From the NCBI GenBank assembly GCA_913020435.1, contig CAJVZZ010000002.1, forward strand, positions 62,001-126,000: 64,000 nucleotides of DNA, written 5' to 3'. Positions 7,740 through 16,756 of this stretch are shown here, piece by piece (the first letter of the stretch is position 1; the number at the start of each line of letters is the position of its first letter). Both the position numbers and the translations under genes were made by a program. The notes under the pieces are model-generated. The model had not been told where the DNA came from, did no database searches, and saw nothing but the letters and a program-made list of their open reading frames with translations. This DNA comes from an uncultured Flavobacteriales bacterium. GTDB taxonomy: Bacteria; Bacteroidota; Bacteroidia; Flavobacteriales_G; Salibacteraceae.

Positions 7740-9974
7740 ATGAACGGGCTTCAAGGACTTAAAAGACAATTACTGCCTTTAATTAAAGGGCTACCAATCA
7801 TTATTGGTTGCACTATACTAGCTCTAGTTATAGCTAAAAAAATAATCCGTTATACTCCTAATTCATATCAAACAGTAGCTCGAATTAAGCTAGATGATCA
7901 GAAGTATGGGTTTAGTAATACACAGTTATACAAAGACCTTGACTTATTCTCTACAACGAATAAAATTCAATCAGAAGCGGAAATTTTGCAATCTCCTTTA
8001 TTGATTGGGCAAGGTTTAGCAAGATTAGATTTTGACATTTCAATTTACAGGGTAGGAAATGTAAAAAACTCGTTATTGTATAAAAACAGCCCTATTATCG
8101 TAAAACACCAATTGACCGAAATAAAAAACTTAGATCGCACCTATTGGATAAACATTATAGATAGCAGTCACTATCAACTTGGAAAACTTGACAAAAAGAT
8201 CGATACTACTAATAGTGAAATTATTCCTTTAGGCAAGCCTACTTTAATTGATGGAGAGCCTATTACGGTTTCCAAAAACGATTCTCTTTTAGACGAAAAA
8301 GACTTACACTTAATTGGTTTTTACGAGTGCATCATTTTCTCAAAAGATGGCTTGATTGCAGACGTAACTGAAAAACTAAACGTAACGGCAGTTGACAAGG
8401 AAATCGCAGTATTACGTGTGGTTTACAAGGACCAAAATGCAGAGAAAGTAGCAGATTTGGCGAATGCTTTATGTCACGCATATATTGAAGATTATGTGGC
8501 AACGAAAACTGGAGCGGCTAGCCAAACGGTAAAATTTTTAGAACTTAAAATTGCTGAAGTTTCAAAAGAACTAGAACGAGCCGAAGTTAAACTGGAACAA
8601 TACAAATCGGTAAATGGCATAGTGAATACGCGCCAAGAAACCGAAACAGGTTTACGTAAACAAAGTAGCCTCGAAATGCAATTGATAAGCCTGGAAATGA
8701 ATGAGCAAACTATTCTAGAATTAGAGCAATACATGACTGGAGGCGACTACTTCAGCGAAACGGCAATCAACTTTGGTTTTGGTGATTTACTAATGACAGA
8801 ATTAGTAAAAACACTAAAATATCATCAAGATGAACGTCAAGATATGATTTTCAAATACACTTCTGAAAGCAACCAAGTAAGAGCGCTTGACAACAAGATA
8901 ATTGAACTTAAAAACTACATTAGAGAAGCTATAAAAAGAAATAAAAAAGAGATTATAACTAAACGAAAGTCCATTGAAAAAACAGTAGAAATAAACTCAA
9001 AACAATTTGATGGATTAAGCACTAGAGAAAAAGAAATGCGTGTTTTGGAGCGGGACTTCACTATGAAGGAACAAGTGTATATGTTCTTGGCTCAAAAGAA
9101 AATCGAAGCTTCTATTGCAGCTAGTGCTTTGCTCTCTTTTCATAGAATTATACAACCAGCGACTACCCCAAAAAAACCAGTAAGTCCTAACAAAACGTTG
9201 ATCATTTTTGTAAGTGGATTACTCGGGCTAATTATCGGAACTACATACGTTTACTTGCGCAAAGCAACCCTTTCCAAAGTAGTATCAAGAGAAGATCTAG
9301 AAAAGCATTCTGACTTACCAATTTTAGGTGTTGTTCGCAAGAAAAATTCAGGTAAAGATTTCAGCACATTAGCTAAGGCTCTTAAGTTCAAAGACGAATT
9401 AGAAAACAATCCATTGCTTACTGTTTCCTCAGCCATTAACGGAGAAGGAAGAAGTTATGTAAGCACACATTTGGCACAAAGCATTGCCGAACTTGGTTAT
9501 TCTGTATGTTCAATTGCCATAAAAGAAGAGTTAAACAATTCAGGTGAAACCATTACTGACTTTTTAGCTACTTCCTGTGAAATTCAAGCTGGTGGAGTAT
9601 ACGATTTAATAAGTACGCCATCAGAAACCTTAAACGCACCTCAATTAATGACAGATTTGAAATCGCAATTTAATGTGATTGTAGTTGACACGCCTGCTGC
9701 GGCTTTATCAATCGAAGGAGTTGAATTTATGAAATTAGCCGACCTAAATGTGTTCTTATTCAGAGCAAATTATACCAGCACTGACTTCTTGGAATACCCA
9801 GAATTATTGGCCGAAGAATACCAAATAAAAAACATGTATTTGTTGCTGAATAGCGCGCATATGGCGTCAAGCTTTAACGGTCGTTTTGTTGGAACTCGCT
9901 ACAATACAGAGCTGAAACAAGAACGTTTTATCAGTAAAGTTTGGAATTACATAACTGCATACATAAGGTCATGA
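7740..9974 (+). CDS. Wzc/GumC-like polysaccharide co-polymerase with degenerate tyrosine-kinase domain
   Basis: A 744-residue inner-membrane protein: TM1 (about 15-32), a Wzz domain, a long periplasmic coiled-coil region (about 270-440), TM2 (about 490-508) and a cytoplasmic BY-kinase-like domain. The architecture matches chain-length regulators that pair with Wza. The kinase part looks inactive. Walker A reads NGEGRS, with R571 in place of the ATP-binding Lys; the Walker A' Asp motif is replaced by VCSIAIKEELNN; only the Walker B segment VIVVDTP (D650) remains clear. The usual C-terminal tyrosine cluster is reduced to a few scattered tyrosines. The protein probably acts in assembly and length control without autophosphorylation (inference). 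Confidence 0.88.
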   Translation: MNGLQGLKRQLLPLIKGLPIIIGCTILALVIAKKIIRYTPNSYQTVARIKLDDQKYGFSNTQLYKDLDLFSTTNKIQSEAEILQSPLLIGQGLARLDFDISIYRVGNVKNSLLYKNSPIIVKHQLTEIKNLDRTYWINIIDSSHYQLGKLDKKIDTTNSEIIPLGKPTLIDGEPITVSKNDSLLDEKDLHLIGFYECIIFSKDGLIADVTEKLNVTAVDKEIAVLRVVYKDQNAEKVADLANALCHAYIEDYVATKTGAASQTVKFLELKIAEVSKELERAEVKLEQYKSVNGIVNTRQETETGLRKQSSLEMQLISLEMNEQTILELEQYMTGGDYFSETAINFGFGDLLMTELVKTLKYHQDERQDMIFKYTSESNQVRALDNKIIELKNYIREAIKRNKKEIITKRKSIEKTVEINSKQFDGLSTREKEMRVLERDFTMKEQVYMFLAQKKIEASIAASALLSFHRIIQPATTPKKPVSPNKTLIIFVSGLLGLIIGTTYVYLRKATLSKVVSREDLEKHSDLPILGVVRKKNSGKDFSTLAKALKFKDELENNPLLTVSSAINGEGRSYVSTHLAQSIAELGYSVCSIAIKEELNNSGETITDFLATSCEIQAGGVYDLISTPSETLNAPQLMTDLKSQFNVIVVDTPAAALSIEGVEFMKLADLNVFLFRANYTSTDFLEYPELLAEEYQIKNMYLLLNSAHMASSFNGRFVGTRYNTELKQERFISKVWNYITAYIRS

Positions 9975-11248
9975 ATCGTATAAAGAACATACTCGTTCAA
10001 CACAAAAACAAATTGGTTACTCTAAGCGATCAGGGATTGGTTAGTGGTATCAATTTTTTAGTGGGCATTTTATTGGCGCGCTGGATTGGTCTTGAAAATT
10101 ATGGAATTTATGCATTGATTTGGATGGTGGTACTCTTTGTGAGCTCAGTGCATCAAAGTGCATTTATCAGCTCTTTATTTGCCTTGCTTCCTAGAAAAGA
10201 AAATCCAAATCAATTTATCAATCAGTTAATGGGTTTGCAAGTTATTTTCAGTTGTTTAGCCTGTGGCTCAATAATATTTCTAGGTATTACTTTAGGAGGA
10301 ACTATCGAATCCATAGCTGATATTTCCGAGACTAGTCCAGCCAACCTAACGAATCTATTCTTAACTGCTGCCATTGCAAGTGTATTTGTATTGAACGATT
10401 TTCTAAGGAGAGTTGGTTTTGCAAAACAGCAATCTAAATTGGTGTTGAGTATGGATCTTATTGGTTATGGGTTGCAACCGCTTTTACTTTTTACTTTGAA
10501 TACTAATGATTTATTAGATGTTCAAGGAACATTAGCGGCCTTATTTTTTAGTTACTCCATTTCTTCTCTTATCGGAATTATTCGTCTACAATGCATTCCA
10601 ACATTCAAAGATATAGCTGCGGTTACCCTTGAAGTATGGAGCTACAGTCGCTTTCTTATTGGCACTTCTTTGCTGCAGTGGTTATCGGGCAATTTCTACC
10701 TACTTACAGCGGCAGGGGTTCTCGGTCCTGTTGCTTTGGGAGCGATTCGAATTGCACAAAACGTAATGGGTATTATGCACTTATTGTTGCTAACACTAGA
10801 AAATCTTGTTCCGCTAAAAGCAGCAGAAACATTGCACAAAAAAGGACGCTCTGCAACCGTAAAATATGTATTCCGAATTTTCTTACAAGCGGCCGTTCCA
10901 TTTGTTGGGTTATTGGTTCCTATCGCATTTTTTAGAGCAGAATTATTAGCGCTCATTTACGGCAATTCATATGTCGATTATGCTTTTGTATTACTAGGGT
11001 TTTGTGGCATTTACATCCTCATATTTATTGGAACTCAATTGCGTTTTCTTATCCGAACTTTTGAGCGTAATAACCTCATATTTTGGAGCTACGTAGCCAC
11101 CAGTATTCTTGGACTTTCAACCGCCAATTATTTTGTAACACAATTTCAGATATACGGTGTGTTGGCTGGCATTGCATTAACTCAAATCATAATGGTTGGC
11201 TTCTATTTATTCTCTCTCAAATCTGAACTGAAATGGCTCATAAAATAA
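9971..11248 (+). CDS. Wzx-like polysaccharide flippase (MATE/MOP superfamily)
   Basis: A 425-residue integral membrane protein with about twelve hydrophobic segments and a polysaccharide-synthesis N-terminus (LVSGINFLVGILLARWIGLENYGIYAL, split here by a central Gly-Leu turn). The family flips undecaprenyl-linked repeat units across the cytoplasmic membrane. The ATG at 9971 was chosen because it overlaps the preceding stop as ATGA; a longer frame opening at 9941 would overlap wzc by 34 bases. The 3' end overlaps the next glycosyltransferase by 16 bases, consistent with tight translational coupling. Confidence 0.86.
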   Translation: MNRIKNILVQHKNKLVTLSDQGLVSGINFLVGILLARWIGLENYGIYALIWMVVLFVSSVHQSAFISSLFALLPRKENPNQFINQLMGLQVIFSCLACGSIIFLGITLGGTIESIADISETSPANLTNLFLTAAIASVFVLNDFLRRVGFAKQQSKLVLSMDLIGYGLQPLLLFTLNTNDLLDVQGTLAALFFSYSISSLIGIIRLQCIPTFKDIAAVTLEVWSYSRFLIGTSLLQWLSGNFYLLTAAGVLGPVALGAIRIAQNVMGIMHLLLLTLENLVPLKAAETLHKKGRSATVKYVFRIFLQAAVPFVGLLVPIAFFRAELLALIYGNSYVDYAFVLLGFCGIYILIFIGTQLRFLIRTFERNNLIFWSYVATSILGLSTANYFVTQFQIYGVLAGIALTQIIMVGFYLFSLKSELKWLIK

Positions 11249-12354
11249 TTCACGTAGTATTGGGTAAGGCTAATCCCAACCGAATGAACGGAGTAAACAA
11301 AGTGGTAAACCGCTTAGCAACTACTCAAGTCGAATTAGGACATGATGTTGAAGTATGGGGAATCACAAAAGATACAACCCACAACTACCCAGAAAGGAAT
11401 TACGAAACGATTTTGTTTCAAGATCAACAATTCAAGTTCTTGTTGGACGCTCAGCTCAAAAAAGCGATTGAAAATTTAAATAAAGAAACTGTAACGTTTC
11501 ATTTGCATGGCGGCTATTTGCTTCAGTTTTTTTCATTGAGTCGAGTTTTGGTTAAACACCAGATGGAATACGTCTATACACCTCACGGAGCCTTCAACTT
11601 AGTTGCTATGAAACGCAGCGCAACTAAGAAAAAAATATACAATCAATTTCTGGAGTCTTACATAGTGCGTCACGCAAAAGTGGTTCATTCCATTGGAGCC
11701 AGTGAGCTTAGCGGAACAGAAGCCACATTCAAAAACGTCAAACAAGTATTGATTCCAAATGGGCAAGAACCGCTAGAAAAACAAGGCGATTCAATCAAAC
11801 AAAATGAGTTTCCAGTTTTTGGGTTCGTAGGTAGGTTGGACAAACACACTAAAGGGCTTGATTTACTCTTAAACGGTTTTGCTCAATTCCTTAACCAGAG
11901 CAACACTCCAGCCGAGTTATGGCTCTTAGGTGATGGTCCTGATCGTAACGAATTAGAGGCTTTGGTACAGAAATTAACCATAAATAATCGAGTACAATTT
12001 AAAGGCGCCGTTTACAGCACTGAAAAAATGAATTTGATGCAACAGTTTGATTATTTGTGTTTAAGCAGTCGAAACGAAGGACTTCCTGGAGTTGTTCTGG
12101 AAGCCGCTGCATTTGGGGTACCGGCTATTGTTAGCAAAGAGACTAATCTTGGGGATTACATCAATACACACCAATCAGGCATTGTGTTATCCAAAAATAC
12201 TACAGAACAAATTACCAAAGCATTATTCCGCGGAGCGGAAAATCGAACTAATGGTCTTCTTAACCAACAATCGGAAAATGCCAAAGAAATGATTGCCCGT
12301 GATTTTTGCTGGAAGCACATTTCACAAAAACACATTGCGGTTTATGAAAGCTAA
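11233..12354 (+). CDS. GT-B glycosyltransferase (group 1/GT4-like)
   Basis: A 373-residue cytosolic glycosyltransferase. The N-terminal acceptor domain has the Gly-rich NRMNGVNKVVNRLA loop. The C-terminal donor domain has GRLDKHTKGLDLLL and the catalytic E-x7-E region EGLPGVVLEAAAFGVP. It probably extends the lipid-linked oligosaccharide of this locus. It overlaps the flippase upstream by 16 bases and the polymerase downstream by 11. The sugar specificity cannot be assigned. Confidence 0.88.
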   Translation: MAHKIIHVVLGKANPNRMNGVNKVVNRLATTQVELGHDVEVWGITKDTTHNYPERNYETILFQDQQFKFLLDAQLKKAIENLNKETVTFHLHGGYLLQFFSLSRVLVKHQMEYVYTPHGAFNLVAMKRSATKKKIYNQFLESYIVRHAKVVHSIGASELSGTEATFKNVKQVLIPNGQEPLEKQGDSIKQNEFPVFGFVGRLDKHTKGLDLLLNGFAQFLNQSNTPAELWLLGDGPDRNELEALVQKLTINNRVQFKGAVYSTEKMNLMQQFDYLCLSSRNEGLPGVVLEAAAFGVPAIVSKETNLGDYINTHQSGIVLSKNTTEQITKALFRGAENRTNGLLNQQSENAKEMIARDFCWKHISQKHIAVYES

Positions 12355-13636
12355 ACGTCTTCCCTTCTTGTTGCGCAACATGGAATTGTTGCTCATTCTG
12401 ATTTTACTGATCATGATTTTCGGTTACTTCTCAATTGCAGAAGAAAAAATCATAAACCAAGTATTTAAAACCATTAGCCGCGTTGGAATGTTAGGAGTCA
12501 TTGCACTTGTCTTTTTCCGCTTGGGCGGCTTGGGTTGTAGTATTTCCTTCTCTTACCGACATTTAGCAGCTCCATTCCTGTATGTTTTGTATTTGGTATT
12601 AGGATTTGCATCCTTGCTTTGGAGCAGCGATTGGCAATACTCGGCTTTGCAATGGTTTATGAATACCGAAAGCTTTGTGTTTGTTGTTTTGTTTGCTCAC
12701 GTAGTAGCAGTTTATAACCGTCATTTTCCTGAGCGTACCATTAACTTGGTTAAGGTATTTGCCTGGGCGACTTTCCCTATCATGATCACATTTATCATTG
12801 GTTCTTTTGCAGAACCGGAAACCTTTTATCGAGGTATGCGAGGTGGAGTGGAACAACGATTGGGAGGCTTGATCATGAACCCAAATGAGTTGGGCATGTT
12901 GTCCAGTCTGAGTGCGGCATTATCGTATATGTTTATAGGCAAAAATAAATTTTGGGGAATCCTCATGATGATCGCCTCCATATTTGTGTTAGTGGCTACA
13001 TCTTCACGATCTAGTGCAATTGGTTTCTTGCTCATAATGGGTATTTTGATTCTACAATCGCATAACAAAAAACTAAAAATAGTGCTGATTGGAGGTGCGA
13101 TAGTAGCGGTTCCATTACTCGTTCGTTTTGTCATATTTAAAGATGCTGGCGGCATTGAAGAAGTCATGAGTATGACGGGTAGAGTTCCTTTTTGGACAGC
13201 CTTGTTAAACGAAGGAATTGTGCACGAACCTTTTCTTGGGTATGGGTATATGCGCATCAATTACACCGATTATTTTCAAGGGTTATACACTTACCCTGCT
13301 CGAATGACCCACAACACATTTATGCAAGTATTGATGAACCTTGGATTTATAGGACTCTTTATTGCTTTTTGGAATGTGGTAACTACAGTGCGCAACTTTT
13401 GGAAAGAACGCAACAGTACTTACGGACCTTTCTTTATAGCCTTATTTATTCCAGTAATCACAAACTCTTTTACTGAGTTTGGCATTTTTGGAGACGCCAA
13501 TTTCGGTATTCTATTCTGGCAATTTTTAACCACTTTATTTATTCTCGATCCTGCCGCAAGCAAAACCTTATCTCAAGTACAAAAACTGCGCTTGAGCAAA
13601 TTCTCAAAGAGATATAATCTAATTTATAAAAACTAA
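12344..13636 (+). CDS. Wzy/WaaL-like O-antigen polymerase or ligase
   Basis: A 430-residue membrane protein with about ten to twelve predicted helices and Wzy_C-type features: the NPNELGM segment, TSSRSSAIGFLL, and a large periplasmic loop ending in MTHNTFMQVLMNLG. These proteins polymerise undecaprenyl-linked repeats or ligate them to an acceptor. The ATG at 12344 (MKAKRLPF) was preferred to the opening at 12293 because it gives a short overlap and a normal N-terminus. It is the last gene of the exopolysaccharide run, and a terminator-like hairpin follows. Confidence 0.82.
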   Translation: MKAKRLPFLLRNMELLLILILLIMIFGYFSIAEEKIINQVFKTISRVGMLGVIALVFFRLGGLGCSISFSYRHLAAPFLYVLYLVLGFASLLWSSDWQYSALQWFMNTESFVFVVLFAHVVAVYNRHFPERTINLVKVFAWATFPIMITFIIGSFAEPETFYRGMRGGVEQRLGGLIMNPNELGMLSSLSAALSYMFIGKNKFWGILMMIASIFVLVATSSRSSAIGFLLIMGILILQSHNKKLKIVLIGGAIVAVPLLVRFVIFKDAGGIEEVMSMTGRVPFWTALLNEGIVHEPFLGYGYMRINYTDYFQGLYTYPARMTHNTFMQVLMNLGFIGLFIAFWNVVTTVRNFWKERNSTYGPFFIALFIPVITNSFTEFGIFGDANFGILFWQFLTTLFILDPAASKTLSQVQKLRLSKFSKRYNLIYKN

Positions 13637-13655
13637 ACTCGTTTACCAATGATAT

Positions 13656-13680
13656 CCAGGGCTCAACACCCTAGGTTTTT
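13656..13680 (+). terminator. Putative intrinsic terminator of the exopolysaccharide operon
   Basis: CCAGGG and CCCTAGG can pair with one bulged A around a short loop, followed by a run of five T. It lies 20 bases after the polymerase stop codon, where the operon would be expected to end. Confidence 0.5.
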
Positions 13681-14471
13681 AATCAGCTTTCTTGGTTATC
13701 GTTTGAGCTGCCACTCTAATCGGCAACGCATGGGTAGAACCTTTATTTATCTTTTATAGATACCTTTTCTTTAACTTTTAACGTGTACGAGCTAGCAGTA
13801 TCGAAAGCCCAAAAGATACATTAGCAGAAAGTTTGGAAGTTTTTAATCAACTGTTAGGGATACAATTCAGTTGTAATTAAATAAAAAACTATTTAAGCAT
13901 TAAGATAAATTCTCTTGATGATCATTTTCAAAAATTCAAGTTCTAAGTAGTTTCACGACTAAATTTATTTTAGCCTTTAAATGCAGTACTTATAAATAGT
14001 TTAGCCAGAACGAAACTTACTTCACATTCCTTGCTTATCTTTTTCAATAAGCGATAGCGAGTATTATACAATATGCGTAAAAAAGTAGAATATTGGACTA
14101 TCAATTCCAACCAGTTTAAAAAGATTAAAAGTTCAATTAATCTATTTGGACAAAAATTCTTTTGAAAAAATCAAATGTTAAGAATTTAACTATTTCGAAT
14201 CATACTATGATTATCTAGGTTGGCGTATTTAAAAATATGCAAAATCGTACAATACATTTTGACTACTGCTATTGTTAGAGAATCAACAAGAGCTTTTGAC
14301 ACGTGGGTACTTTATTGGAAAAAAAAGCTCAAAACGATAACAGAGTAAGTTTTGGTAACTGGAACGCTATAGATGAATTGTCAGCTTACGTCAGCAAAAA
14401 CTGCGATAATATGCTGGAAGAACTAAAAACATACATTAACTAAAACCACATAACAAATAGGTCCTTTATTC
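13681..14471. other. Gene-poor spacer with small ORF fragments, possible decayed gene(s)
   Basis: About 800 bases with no supportable gene. Short open segments occur in different frames, for example one reading ESPKDTLAESLEVFNQLL near 13800, a 30-codon ATG frame at 14073-14165, and a GTG frame at 14303-14443 encoding SFGNWNAIDELSAYVSKN. None was recognised. The scattered, protein-like but broken reading frames fit a decayed gene better than a regulatory region, but this is inference. Confidence 0.35.
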
Positions 14472-14479
14472 TAAATTTG
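14472..14479 (+). promoter_or_regulatory. Putative -7 box (TAAATTTG) for adenine deaminase gene
   Basis: An exact match to the Bacteroidota TAnnTTTG element, 32 bases before the ATG at 14512. No clear TTTG -33 box at the expected distance, so support is partial. Confidence 0.4.
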
Positions 14480-14511
14480 GAGCAGATAATATTTTAAACA
14501 CCTTATATAAT

Positions 14512-15537
14512 ATGGAATCATCTGAGCTTAAAAAAATTATTCAAGGCATTCCCAAAGCAGAACTTCATTTACATATTGAAGGAAGTTTTGAACCAGAATT
14601 GCTATTTGATATAGCCAAGAGAAATAATATTTTTTTAAGCTACGATTCTATCGAATCACTGAAAAATGCCTACCAGTTTAATAACCTTCAAGAGTTTTTA
14701 GACATTTACTATGCTGGCGCTCAAGTACTGCTTCATGAACAAGATTTTTTCGACTTAACGTGGGCTTATCTAACCAGGGTACACAGCCAAAACGTGGTCC
14801 ATGTTGAGGTGTTTTTCGATCCACAAACTCATACTGATAGGGGGATTGAGTTTAATGTTGTAATCAAAGGCATTTATAATGCGCTTGAAAAGGCCAAACA
14901 GGAACTAAATATTTCTTATAAACTCATCATGTCTTACTTAAGGCATTTAAGCGAAGAAGAAGCATTCAAAACACTTGAATCGTCTATCCCGTTCAAGCAT
15001 TGGATTGATGGAGTAGGATTAGACTCATCTGAAATGGGCAACCCTCCTAGCAAGTTCGTCAACGTGTTTAAAGCATCTGCGAACCAAGGTTACAAATTAG
15101 TAGCTCATGCTGGTGAAGAAGGACCGGTAGAATATATCTGGGAAGCTCTAGATCTTTTGAAAGTCGTAAGAATAGATCACGGAAATCGATGTTTAGATGA
15201 CGAAGCTTTGGTTCAACGGTTAGTTGAACAGCAGATACCCCTAACCTTATGTCCACTGAGTAATACAGCTCTCAAGGTTATCCGAAAAATGGAAGACCAC
15301 CCCGTTTTAAAAATGCTCGATAAAGGAATACTGGCAACTATTCACTCCGATGATCCAGCTTATTTTGGAGGCTACATGAATGAGAACTATTACGAAACAG
15401 CTCTAGCGCTAAACTTAGATAAAAGTCATTTGATGCAGTTAGCCACCAATGCTTTTAAAGCAAGCTGGTTGAGTCACGAAGTGAAAGAAAAACACATTGT
15501 CCAAGTCAAAGACTATTTTAATTTAACGGATATATAG
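14512..15537 (+). CDS. Adenine deaminase (adenosine-deaminase superfamily, ADE subfamily)
   Basis: A 341-residue TIM-barrel metal hydrolase. Zinc ligands and catalytic residues are present: H19 and H21 in HLHIEG, H199 with E202 in HAGEEG, and H278 with D280-D281 in HSDDPAYFGGY. The stretches NNLQEFLDIYYAGA, FFDPQTHTDRG, VGLDSSEMGNPPSKF and DDPAYFGGY match the adenine deaminase branch (Pseudomonas PA0148, fungal Aah1) as I remember it, rather than true adenosine deaminase. The predicted reaction is adenine to hypoxanthine plus ammonia, feeding purine salvage (EC 3.5.4.2). Automatic annotation would often call it add. The gene appears monocistronic, with a TAAATTTG box upstream. Confidence 0.85.
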   Translation: MESSELKKIIQGIPKAELHLHIEGSFEPELLFDIAKRNNIFLSYDSIESLKNAYQFNNLQEFLDIYYAGAQVLLHEQDFFDLTWAYLTRVHSQNVVHVEVFFDPQTHTDRGIEFNVVIKGIYNALEKAKQELNISYKLIMSYLRHLSEEEAFKTLESSIPFKHWIDGVGLDSSEMGNPPSKFVNVFKASANQGYKLVAHAGEEGPVEYIWEALDLLKVVRIDHGNRCLDDEALVQRLVEQQIPLTLCPLSNTALKVIRKMEDHPVLKMLDKGILATIHSDDPAYFGGYMNENYYETALALNLDKSHLMQLATNAFKASWLSHEVKEKHIVQVKDYFNLTDI

Positions 15538-15581
15538 ATCGAACAAGAATGGAGCTATTTTGGCATTAAATCGGAAAAATA

Positions 15582-16073
15582 ATGAAAGTTAAGGCGGAGT
15601 CAGCTCCAAAAACTGAGGGAATCAAGTCTGCTATTCACCAGGTAGACTTTACAGATACTTTTTCAACTACAAATCAACTTGATGATTTAAATATCATAAC
15701 AAATTTAATTTTTGGAACAACGCCAAAATGGGTTGAGTTTCTAATGAAACTAAGAAATAGGGTTGTCAAAGTTTTTGGCCTAAAAACTAACAAACCAGAA
15801 GATTTCAATACAGATTTTAAGGTTGGTGGTTACATTGGATTTTTTAAAATCTTCCATATCCAATCCAATGAAATAATGCTGGGTGCTAATGATAAGCATC
15901 TGAACTTTAGAGTAAGTGTTTATAATTCAAACGAAACTCTATTCAATATTAAAGTCACTACTTTGGTTGAATATAACAATCGTTTTGGCAAAATATACAT
16001 GACAATTATAAAACCCTTTCATCATATTATTGTAAAAGCTATGGTTAAACAAGCGTATAAATTGACTGTTTAG
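15582..16073 (+). CDS. DUF2867-like protein
   Basis: A 163-residue soluble protein resembling DUF2867 family members, which are small START/SRPBCC-like proteins of unknown function. Visible features are the DTFSTTN segment, the GGYIGFFKIFHIQSNEIMLG strand pair, a DKHLNFRVSVY strand, and a C-terminal helix IIVKAMVKQAY. No catalytic residues can be named. It lies 44 bases after adenine deaminase on the same strand and may be co-transcribed; no functional link is evident. Confidence 0.65.
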   Translation: MKVKAESAPKTEGIKSAIHQVDFTDTFSTTNQLDDLNIITNLIFGTTPKWVEFLMKLRNRVVKVFGLKTNKPEDFNTDFKVGGYIGFFKIFHIQSNEIMLGANDKHLNFRVSVYNSNETLFNIKVTTLVEYNNRFGKIYMTIIKPFHHIIVKAMVKQAYKLTV

Positions 16074-16104
16074 AATTACTAAAAAACGAACGCAATACTG
16101 AACA

Positions 16105-16650
16105 ATGAATTTTGGAATCGTACAATCGGTAAGTAAAAGCGAAACTCATAGTTTCAGCAAATACAAATACGATAATATTGTATTAATAAAAGGTTTAGGT
16201 GTTGAAGGTGATGCCCATTTGGGTAAAAAAGTAAAACACCGTTATCTCGTAAATAAAGATCCAAACCAACCTAATTTACGACAAGTACATCTAGTGCACT
16301 CCGAACTTTTTGATGAACTAAAAACCAAAGGATTTAATTTACAAGCTGGAGAAATCGGAGAGAATATAACGACAAAAGGGGTGGAACTCTTGGCTCTACC
16401 TAGAAATTCTATACTTACCATAGGTGCTAACGTCAAAATAAAAATCACAGGTTTAAGAAACCCTTGTAGTCAGCTTAATGCGATAAAAAAGGGATTATTG
16501 AAAGCCGTTTTGGATAAAGATAAAAAAGGAAACACCATTAGAAAGTCTGGAGTAATGGGGATTGTCCTGGAAGGCGGAGAAATATCAATTGGAAATAAAA
16601 TTATTGTTGAATTACCTTCAAAACCTTATCTGAGATTAGAGCCGGTTTAA
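16105..16650 (+). CDS. MOSC domain protein
   Basis: A 181-residue protein made of a single MOSC domain. It has GVEGDAHLG near the N-terminus, RQVHLVHSELFDEL, AGEIGENITTKG and the conserved Cys121 in GLRNPCSQL, which in MOSC proteins carries sulfur or contacts the molybdenum cofactor. Family members such as YiiM detoxify N-hydroxylated compounds or handle Moco sulfur. A molybdenum-cofactor operon lies about 10 kb away at 26.7-29.9 kb, so the cofactor is probably made by this organism. Confidence 0.85.
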   Translation: MNFGIVQSVSKSETHSFSKYKYDNIVLIKGLGVEGDAHLGKKVKHRYLVNKDPNQPNLRQVHLVHSELFDELKTKGFNLQAGEIGENITTKGVELLALPRNSILTIGANVKIKITGLRNPCSQLNAIKKGLLKAVLDKDKKGNTIRKSGVMGIVLEGGEISIGNKIIVELPSKPYLRLEPV

Positions 16651-16756
16651 TACCTTTACTGAGCCTTAATGCGATAATTGCGATAAGCATCCTACAACAA
16701 TCAATTATCTAAAAGCCAATTGACACTTTACCCTGATTTTATTTCATTTTTGTCAA

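Noticed and set aside
10658-10675. TGGCAC...TTGC sigma-54-like match
   Set aside because: It lies inside the flippase coding region and the spacing is one base short.
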